NCBI GenBank assembly: GCA_030018355.1
Contig: JASEFN010000001.1
Span: 62,001 to 126,000 of the forward strand
Source of the DNA: Caldisericia bacterium
GTDB lineage: Bacteria > Caldisericota > Caldisericia > B22-G15
Length of the DNA stretch: 64,000 nt
Direction of reading: 5' to 3'
Made by a program: the position numbers and the translations under genes. Shown here piece after piece: positions 57,909 to 64,000 of the stretch; positions within the stretch are counted from its first letter, which is position 1; the number at the start of each line of letters is the position of its first letter. Below the pieces are notes generated by a model that worked only from the letters and a program-made list of their open reading frames with translations, was not told the DNA's origin and searched no databases.

Positions 57909-59622
57909 CCTTTACCTCCTTTCCTTTAATTAAAAGTTCTTTTGCATGATTTATTGCACTTTCTGTTATTTCAATTCCTCCTAACATTCTTGCAATTTCA
58001 TAAACTCTCTCATCCTCTGAAAGGACTCTTGCTATAAGATAAGTTCTTTCATTTATTACATTTTTTGAAAGCACTATATGATGATCACCTAAACTTGCAA
58101 TTTGTGGAAGATGAGTTATTGATATAACTTGTACATTTTTTGAGAGTTCAAGAAGTTTCCTTCCAACCATCTCACCAACTCTACCACCTATACCCTGATC
58201 TATTTCATCAAAAACAATACAAGGCATTTCATCTAATTTTCCAAAAATTGTTCTTAATGCAAGCATAACTCTTGAGAGTTCACCGCCTGATGCAATTTTA
58301 ATTAATGGTTTTTCAGATTCACCTGGATTTGGAGAAATATAAAATTCAACTGATTCAAAACCAAACTCATTGGGTTCTAATTTTTTACCATCAAAGAAAA
58401 TGCCTTCCTCACTCTCCTTTTCAAAAAATTTGATAAAAAATTTTGCTTTTTCCATTGCAAGAGATGAAAGTTCATGTTCAATAAGTTCTTTAAGTTTAAG
58501 TGATGCATCTTCTCTTTCTTTTCTCAAAATTTTTCCAATTTCAACTAATTCTTTTTCTATCTCTTCAAATTCACTTTTGAGTTCTTCAAGCCGCTCAAAA
58601 CTTGTATCTATATTTTTTAATTCTTCTTTCGAAGTTTCAAGGAAATTTAAAATATCCTTGACACTTTTTCCATATTTTCTCTTTAAATCTTCATATGTTT
58701 TTAATCTACTCTCAATAAAATCTAAATCTTCAGGAGAAAAATCAATTTCACTTTTTCTTTTCTTAATCTCTTGAGAAAGTTCACTTATTTTAACCTCAAT
58801 TTCCTCTATTTCTTTTTTGAAATTCTCAGCAAAGGAATCTATTTTTGAAATCTCACTTAACTTTTTTTCAATTAAAACTATTCTATCAATAATGCTTAAA
58901 TCGCTACTTTCGCCTTCAATTAGATTATATGACTCACTATACACTTCTTTTAATTTTGACACATTTTTTAATATTTCTCTCTTTTTTGTTAATTCTTCTT
59001 CTTCCTCTTCGCTTATTTTCGCTTTTTCAATTTCGTTTATAACATAACTTAAATAATCCTTTCTTCTTTCTCTTTCCTCTTTTTTATTTATTATTTCTTC
59101 AATTTCTTTTTTTAAATTTTTTGCTTTTTCAAGTTTTGCTCTAAAGATTTCTCTTTTCTTTAAAAAATCTTCTCCTATAAATCTATCTAAAAGTTCTAAA
59201 TGTTTTGACTTATCAAGAAGAGATTGTGGTTCATGTTGGCCATGAATATCAATTAGTTTTTCACCAATTTCTCTATAAATTGAAAATGGAACAACCATTC
59301 CATTTATTTTTAATTTCTGTTTTCCATCACGTGTTATTTCTCTTTGAAAAAATAAAATATCTTCATCAATTCCTTTTTCAATTAAAAAATTTTTAATTTT
59401 TTGGTTTCCACTAATATCAAAAGTTGTAGTTAAATAAACTTTATCCTCACCCTCCCTAAACATTTCTTTGGAAAATTTATTTCCTAATGCTACTCCAAGT
59501 GCTGTTATTAAAATTGATTTGCCCACCCCCGTTTCACCTGTAATTACATTTAAACCCTTATCGAATTCGATCGATAAGTCCTCAATAATTGCAAAATTTT
59601 TAACGGTAAGATTTTTAAGCAT
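57901..59622 (-). CDS. recN: DNA repair protein RecN, 573 aa
   Basis: An SMC-like ATPase with Walker A in GETGVGKSILITAL, a long coiled coil (about 150-380), then the ABC signature ASGGELSRVMLALR and Walker B VFDEIDQGIGG. Length and order match RecN, which acts in double-strand break repair. The functional link with fermentation genes is likely none. It is transcribed first and overlaps kinase 2 by 8 nt. Confidence is high. Confidence 0.95.
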   Translation of the reverse strand: MLKNLTVKNFAIIEDLSIEFDKGLNVITGETGVGKSILITALGVALGNKFSKEMFREGEDKVYLTTTFDISGNQKIKNFLIEKGIDEDILFFQREITRDGKQKLKINGMVVPFSIYREIGEKLIDIHGQHEPQSLLDKSKHLELLDRFIGEDFLKKREIFRAKLEKAKNLKKEIEEIINKKEERERRKDYLSYVINEIEKAKISEEEEEELTKKREILKNVSKLKEVYSESYNLIEGESSDLSIIDRIVLIEKKLSEISKIDSFAENFKKEIEEIEVKISELSQEIKKRKSEIDFSPEDLDFIESRLKTYEDLKRKYGKSVKDILNFLETSKEELKNIDTSFERLEELKSEFEEIEKELVEIGKILRKEREDASLKLKELIEHELSSLAMEKAKFFIKFFEKESEEGIFFDGKKLEPNEFGFESVEFYISPNPGESEKPLIKIASGGELSRVMLALRTIFGKLDEMPCIVFDEIDQGIGGRVGEMVGRKLLELSKNVQVISITHLPQIASLGDHHIVLSKNVINERTYLIARVLSEDERVYEIARMLGGIEITESAINHAKELLIKGKEVKGV

Positions 59623-59664
59623 TCAATTTTATTTTATCAAATTTTTGAATATTTAGTAGTTTTA

Positions 59665-60393
59665 TTAATCCATATATCTTCCACCATTAACATCAATAAC
59701 TTCGCCATGTACAAAATCATTTTCAATTAAATAAATTATTGTATGAGCAATCTCATATGGTGTTGCTATTCTTTTTAATGGAGTTAACTCACTCAATCTT
59801 TTCTTCACATCTTCACTTACAAGTTCTGTATCAACAGGTCCTGGTGCAATTGCATTTACATTAATTTTTCTTGGAGCAAGTTCACTTGCAAGTGCAAATG
59901 TAAAACCAATAATACCTGCTTTACTTGCAGCATAATGGGGTCCTATTGTTCCACCCATTTTACCAGCAATTGATGAAAGATTTATAATTTTACCACCATC
60001 TGGAATAAAAGGAAGTGCCTCTTTTGTAACAAGAAACATACTTTTTAAATTTACATCTATAATTTCATCCCATTCTTCTTCACTTATTTCAAGAAGTTTC
60101 GTATGAGGTGGTGCAATTCCAGCATTGTTAACAAGAATATCTATTTTTCCAAATTTATCAACAAAATCTTTTATAATTTTTTTAACATCATGAGATTTAC
60201 TAACATCTCCTTGTAATAAAATTCCATTCACACCAAAACTTTCACAAATTTCCAAAACTTTTTCTGCTTCATCTCTTCTTGATCTAAAATTAATCCCAAC
60301 ATTTCCTCCTCTTTTCGCTATTTCAATTGCAGCCTCTCTTCCGATTCCTCTGCTACCTCCAGTAATCAAAGCACATTTTCCCTTTATTTCCAT
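59665..60393 (-). CDS. SDR-family 3-oxoacyl-ACP reductase (FabG-like), 242 aa
   Basis: Classical short-chain dehydrogenase motifs are present: TGGSRGIG (cofactor), NNAG, and the Ser-Tyr-Lys set in INLSSIAG and YAASKAG. It uses NAD(P)H on a carbonyl or hydroxyl. FabG-like sequence is suggested, but SDR annotations are often broad. I chose ATG 60393, preceded by AAAGGAGG; the longer frame start 14 codons earlier has no such signal. It diverges from the MoxR operon. Confidence 0.85.
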   Translation of the reverse strand: MEIKGKCALITGGSRGIGREAAIEIAKRGGNVGINFRSRRDEAEKVLEICESFGVNGILLQGDVSKSHDVKKIIKDFVDKFGKIDILVNNAGIAPPHTKLLEISEEEWDEIIDVNLKSMFLVTKEALPFIPDGGKIINLSSIAGKMGGTIGPHYAASKAGIIGFTFALASELAPRKINVNAIAPGPVDTELVSEDVKKRLSELTPLKRIATPYEIAHTIIYLIENDFVHGEVIDVNGGRYMD

Positions 60394-60455
60394 ATTGACC
60401 TCCTTTATCAAATCAATTAAAATTATAATACTCATAAAACAAAAAGGAGAATATT

Positions 60456-61379
60456 ATGAACCAAAAAATAAGTTTAATCATAGATTTTCTTTTAAACTAT
60501 CTACAGGGAAAGAAAAAAGCAATTGAACTTTCTCTCATAACTTTACTTTCAAATGGACATCTATTAATTGAAGATTTACCAGGTTTAGGTAAAACAACAC
60601 TTGCAATAGGGCTTGCAAAAACACTTGGACTCTCTTTTGGAAGAGTGCAAGCAACTTCTGATCTTCTTCCATCAGACATAACAGGACTCTCTGTTTTTAA
60701 CAAAAATACAGGAGAATTTGAGTTTCATCCTGGGCCAATTTTTAATAATATTCTTCTTGTTGATGAAATAAACAGAGCAACACCAAAAACTCAATCTGCA
60801 CTTCTTGAGGCAATGGCAGAAAGACAAGTAACTATTGATGGAAAAACATATGATCTTCCTAAACCATTTTTTGTAATAGCAACACAAAATCCATATGAAC
60901 TATTTGGAACATTTCCTCTACCTGAATCACAACTTGATAGATTTATGATGAAAATTTCTTTAGGTTATCCTCAAAAAGAAGAATTAAGAGAAATTTTAAG
61001 AATTGGAAGTACAAGAGAAGAAATAATTAAAATAAACCCAATATTATCAAAAGAAGAAATACTAAAAATTCAAGATTTTATAAAAATTGGAATTTATATA
61101 TCAAGTAAAGTTATAGATTATATTATTGATATAGTTGAGGCAACAAAAAGGAGTAAATTTTTATATTCAGGAATTTCAACAAGAGGCTCTCTTTCTCTTC
61201 TTCTTGCAGCAAAGGCAAATGCTTTTATAAAAGGAAGAGACTATGTAATACCTGAAGATGTAAAAGAACTTATTGAATACATTATTCCTCATAGGGTTCT
61301 CTTTAAAGAAGAGTATGAAAATATAAACAAAAAGGAGATTATAAAATCAATAATAGAAGAAGTACCTACCCCAGTGTAA
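60456..61379 (+). CDS. MoxR-family AAA+ ATPase, 307 aa
   Basis: Walker A DLPGLGKTTLA (about residues 40-50), Walker B LLVDEINRA and sensor 1 ATQNPYE are intact. The C-terminal lid helices follow. MoxR ATPases act as chaperones for VWA or membrane protein partners, and the MoxR/DUF58/transglutaminase order here is a well-known operon type. AAAGGAGA precedes the ATG. The stop TAA shares bases with the candidate start of DUF58. Confidence 0.93.
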   Translation: MNQKISLIIDFLLNYLQGKKKAIELSLITLLSNGHLLIEDLPGLGKTTLAIGLAKTLGLSFGRVQATSDLLPSDITGLSVFNKNTGEFEFHPGPIFNNILLVDEINRATPKTQSALLEAMAERQVTIDGKTYDLPKPFFVIATQNPYELFGTFPLPESQLDRFMMKISLGYPQKEELREILRIGSTREEIIKINPILSKEEILKIQDFIKIGIYISSKVIDYIIDIVEATKRSKFLYSGISTRGSLSLLLAAKANAFIKGRDYVIPEDVKELIEYIIPHRVLFKEEYENINKKEIIKSIIEEVPTPV

Positions 61380-62236
61380 TTAAAATCACTGGGTCAGGTT
61401 ATTTTTATATTTTAATTACAATATTTTTAGGTGTATCAGCAATTAATACAGGAAATAATCTACTTTTTTTAATTACTTCTTTTCTATTGAGTTTTATGGC
61501 AATTTCGGGTTTTTATGGAAGATATAATATTCAAAACCTAGATTTTGATATTGAAATTCCTCAGGAAATTTATGCGAAAAAGGAGACTCCTTTTATAATT
61601 AAACTGATAAATAAGAAAAAATTTCCCTCATTTTTAATAAAATTAAAAATATTTGATAAAGTAATTCTATTTCCATATTTTGAAAAAACTATTTCAAAAA
61701 GTGAGATCTTTTTATTTCAAAAAAGAGGTCTTTATAAAATAAAAGATATTCAAATCTCATCTCCTTTTCCATTTAATTTTTTTGTTAGATTTTATAATTT
61801 TAAAAAAGAAGTAGAGTTTTTTGTTTTTCCAGAACCAAAAAGATTTTTATTTTATGAAGATCTATCTAATCAAAAAGAAAAAAACGGAGAATATGAATCT
61901 CAAATTAAAAGTGGATATGATGGAGATATAAAATCAATAAAAGATTATATTGACGGAACTCCAAAAAAGTATATAGATTGGAAAAGTAGTGCAAAAACAG
62001 GTTCACTCAAAATAAAGGAATTTGATTCACTCTTAAATAAACCAGTTATAATTGAATTTGATAAAATCAGAATAAAAAATATTGAAGATAAAATATCTTT
62101 TATAACTTTTCTTATAATTGATAATTATAAAAAAGGTGTTCCGGTTGGATTAAAAATAAAAGATAAACTTTTTAAACCAGAATTTTCATACACACATAAA
62201 TTAAATTTATTAATGGAACTTGCTCTATATGAATAG
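61379..62236 (+). CDS. DUF58 protein with non-canonical start candidate (ATT)
   Basis: The frame begins IKITGSGYFYILITIFLG and then the conserved NTGNNLLFL motif, which are standard DUF58 starts (two membrane helices). They lie before the first ATG, GTG or TTG in frame (TTG at 61487). The most likely start is the ATT at 61379, overlapping the MoxR stop (TAATT). A frameshift or sequencing error near the junction, or another rare start, is possible. The C-terminal part has PKKYIDWKSSAKTGSLKIKEFD (shown as YIDWKSSAKTG), the usual VWA-adjacent DUF58 core. Confidence 0.75.
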   Translation: MKITGSGYFYILITIFLGVSAINTGNNLLFLITSFLLSFMAISGFYGRYNIQNLDFDIEIPQEIYAKKETPFIIKLINKKKFPSFLIKLKIFDKVILFPYFEKTISKSEIFLFQKRGLYKIKDIQISSPFPFNFFVRFYNFKKEVEFFVFPEPKRFLFYEDLSNQKEKNGEYESQIKSGYDGDIKSIKDYIDGTPKKYIDWKSSAKTGSLKIKEFDSLLNKPVIIEFDKIRIKNIEDKISFITFLIIDNYKKGVPVGLKIKDKLFKPEFSYTHKLNLLMELALYE

Positions 62237-64000
62237 AATTGAGATTAAAAAAGTTTTAAACATATTAACATATTTAATTGGATTTGAAATGTTTATTTTC
62301 TCTTTTAAAAATATCTCTTATCCATATTTTTTAATTTCATCTTTTATTTTTTTAATTTCAATATATAGAGATTTTATAAAATATTTTAGATTAAATAGAG
62401 TTCTATTAAATATAGTTGCAATAATTTTTATAATTCTCATTTTTTTAAGAGTAACACTACAAGACATAATAACTCCAGCGCTTGAATCTCTAATTGTTCT
62501 TCTTTCAATTAAATTTTTAGAAGATAAAGAGAAAAGAGACTATCTTCAAATTTTTCTCATATCAATTTTAATATTTACTGGTGCAACAATTTTTTCTTTT
62601 GAAATATCATTTCTTGTTTTCTTTTTAATTTTTATTCTATTAATAAACTTTTCAATAATATTTTTGACATATTATTCTGAAGATAAAAATCTTAAACTTA
62701 AAACAAATGAAGTGATAAAAATAGTAAAGAAAGCAATTTTAATACCAATTATTGCTCTTCCATTTTCAGCAATTTTATTTTTTGGTCTCCCAAGATCTCC
62801 AAATCCGCTTTTCTCATTCTTTGGATCAACATTAACAGCAAAAACTGGTTTTTCTGAAACAGTAAAACTTGGAACTGTTTCAGAAATTCAAGAGGATGAT
62901 TCAGTTATATTTAGAGTTTCAACTGAAAAGTTAAATGACTCTGAACTATATTTTAGGGGAATTACATTGAATTATTATGAAAATAATGAATGGAGTTATG
63001 TTAGGGGTTTTGAGAATACAAAAAATATTGAAATAACAGGTAAATTAGTTGAACAGACAATTTATCTTGAACCGTATGGCGGAAATTATCTTTTTTCTTT
63101 AGATAAACCTATTGCAATTTATTCATTTTTAAGATATGAAACTGAAGGGTTAAATTTTAAAACAAGAGAGATAATTTCAAATAAGGTTAAATATGAAGCA
63201 AAATCAATTATTTCAGATGTTATTTATGAAAAAGGAATTGATAAAAATTTTTACACACAACTTCCAAAAAATCTTTCAAATAAATTTTATGAACTTGCCA
63301 AAAGTTTCAATGGAAATGAAGAATTAGAGGTCATTAAAAATGTTCAAAATTATTTTTTAAGTGGGGAATTTAAATATAATTTAAAAAATTTACCAGTTTC
63401 AGAAAACCCTATTGAAGATTTTCTTTTTAAAACAAAAGAAGGGAATTGCGAATATTTTGCAACCTCAATGGCTTTAATTTTAAGAGCACTTCAAATTCCA
63501 TCAAGGGTTGTTGCAGGTTACAAAGGAGGGATTTATAATGAAATAGGAAAATATTATATTATAAAGCAATCTGACGCACATCTTTGGGTTGAAGCATACA
63601 TTGATAATATTGGATGGATAAGACTTGATCCAACCCCATCATCTCAAAGAGATTTTGCCCTTTTAAAATCAAGAAAGATTTCCAAATTTAGAATTTTTCT
63701 CGACACAATAAATTATTACTATAATACTTTTGTCATAAATTATGATCTCGAAAAACAAATTGCATTACTTAATAAAATAAGAGATATAAGGTTTGATTTT
63801 AAATTAAAATTTAATTTGATAACACTTTTTAAAAATTTAAATTTATTCTTGATAGTGGCCTCGATGCTACTTGTTATCTTTTTATTAAAAGGATTTAAAT
63901 TTGAAAGGATCCAATTTGAAGATAAAATAATAAAACTCTTTTATAAAAAATTAAAAAAACTTCACATAAAAAAAGAAAAATATGAGGGGCTTCATGAAGT
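62229..64000 (+). CDS. Transglutaminase-like membrane protein (TgpA-type), 3' end beyond window
   Basis: The frame is open to the last base, about 590 residues long in the window. The first 220 residues hold around seven membrane helices. The external transglutaminase domain has the catalytic triad: Cys in EGNCEYFATSMAL, His in SDAHLWVEAYI and Asp in RLDPTP. A final membrane helix (about 540-556) leads into a cytoplasmic charged tail, as in TgpA/DUF3488-DUF4129 proteins. The start overlaps the DUF58 stop by 8 nt. It is the usual third gene of MoxR/DUF58 operons, of peptidoglycan-linked or protease-like role. Confidence 0.9.
   Translation, partial: MNRIEIKKVLNILTYLIGFEMFIFSFKNISYPYFLISSFIFLISIYRDFIKYFRLNRVLLNIVAIIFIILIFLRVTLQDIITPALESLIVLLSIKFLEDKEKRDYLQIFLISILIFTGATIFSFEISFLVFFLIFILLINFSIIFLTYYSEDKNLKLKTNEVIKIVKKAILIPIIALPFSAILFFGLPRSPNPLFSFFGSTLTAKTGFSETVKLGTVSEIQEDDSVIFRVSTEKLNDSELYFRGITLNYYENNEWSYVRGFENTKNIEITGKLVEQTIYLEPYGGNYLFSLDKPIAIYSFLRYETEGLNFKTREIISNKVKYEAKSIISDVIYEKGIDKNFYTQLPKNLSNKFYELAKSFNGNEELEVIKNVQNYFLSGEFKYNLKNLPVSENPIEDFLFKTKEGNCEYFATSMALILRALQIPSRVVAGYKGGIYNEIGKYYIIKQSDAHLWVEAYIDNIGWIRLDPTPSSQRDFALLKSRKISKFRIFLDTINYYYNTFVINYDLEKQIALLNKIRDIRFDFKLKFNLITLFKNLNLFLIVASMLLVIFLLKGFKFERIQFEDKIIKLFYKKLKKLHIKKEKYEGLHE

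Noticed and set aside
58370-58774. Serine-rich plus-strand open frame within recN
   Set aside because: Serine-rich composition is the complement of the Glu/Lys-rich coiled coil of RecN.

Overview
The window is very AT-rich (by eye about 70% A+T or more), densely packed and bacterial. Genes sit in long co-directional runs, often with ATGA or TAATG overlaps. The content suggests an anaerobic, amino-acid-fermenting bacterium. It has a four-subunit ferredoxin-dependent oxoacid oxidoreductase, a phosphate butyryltransferase, two butyrate kinases and a glutamate/leucine dehydrogenase, and no respiratory genes. LCP, DegV/FakA/PlsY, CsoR, SARP-like and copper-amine-oxidase-like 'stalk' proteins point to Clostridia-like lineages or deep thermophilic phyla such as Caldisericota. 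The sequence alone does not settle the phylum. I found no rRNA, tRNA, CRISPR array, phage or transposase gene.

Layout. 1-6946 (minus): envelope polysaccharide operon with MurJ flippase, LCP ligase, a small repeat-bearing membrane protein, an O-antigen ligase/polymerase-like protein, two GT4 glycosyltransferases and a truncated nucleotide-sugar dehydrogenase. 7260-17798: secreted mosaic proteins (M23-like/PPC/FN3/SH3b; thioredoxin/Asp-box propeller/stalk; stalk-only), a PH-like protein and a NERD membrane protein. 17885-28917 (plus): a surface-signalling run with an ATPase/TPR/BTAD regulator, a 55-residue protein, a clostripain-family lipoprotein, an FHA membrane protein, a PP2C phosphatase, a PEGA-bearing Ser/Thr kinase and a secreted NHL-propeller/stalk protein. 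29004-39204: DegV, an MNT/HEPN pair, a broken membrane gene, an Lnt-like/histidine kinase/response regulator operon, a folate cyclo-ligase homologue and a radical SAM/SPASM protein.

39229-43572 (plus) is a copper-responsive operon. A consensus-like promoter is followed by a perfect 22-bp CsoR-type palindrome, then an HMA/SafE/cupredoxin-like fusion, a SHOCT protein, CsoR, CopA and a YHS protein. 43574-46555 (minus) groups FakA, PlsY and a FakB-like DegV protein for fatty-acid activation. Next come a VanX-like dipeptidase and a DUF819 transporter-like protein.

48733-48797 matches a fluoride (crcB-type) riboswitch whose expression platform can hide the ribosome-binding site of a 79-residue coiled-coil protein. 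That gene is not a known fluoride exporter, which makes it the most unusual element here. 50255-57908 (minus) reads as a branched-chain amino acid fermentation operon: oxidative deamination, CoA-dependent oxidation to acyl-CoA, acyl-phosphate, then acid plus ATP. It carries an embedded P-loop ATPase of unknown role and is followed by recN. 59665-64000 holds a FabG-like reductase and a MoxR/DUF58/transglutaminase operon cut by the window end.

Several genes have a TATAAT-like box only 5-9 nt before the start codon and no Shine-Dalgarno sequence, suggesting leaderless mRNAs alongside Shine-Dalgarno-led genes.
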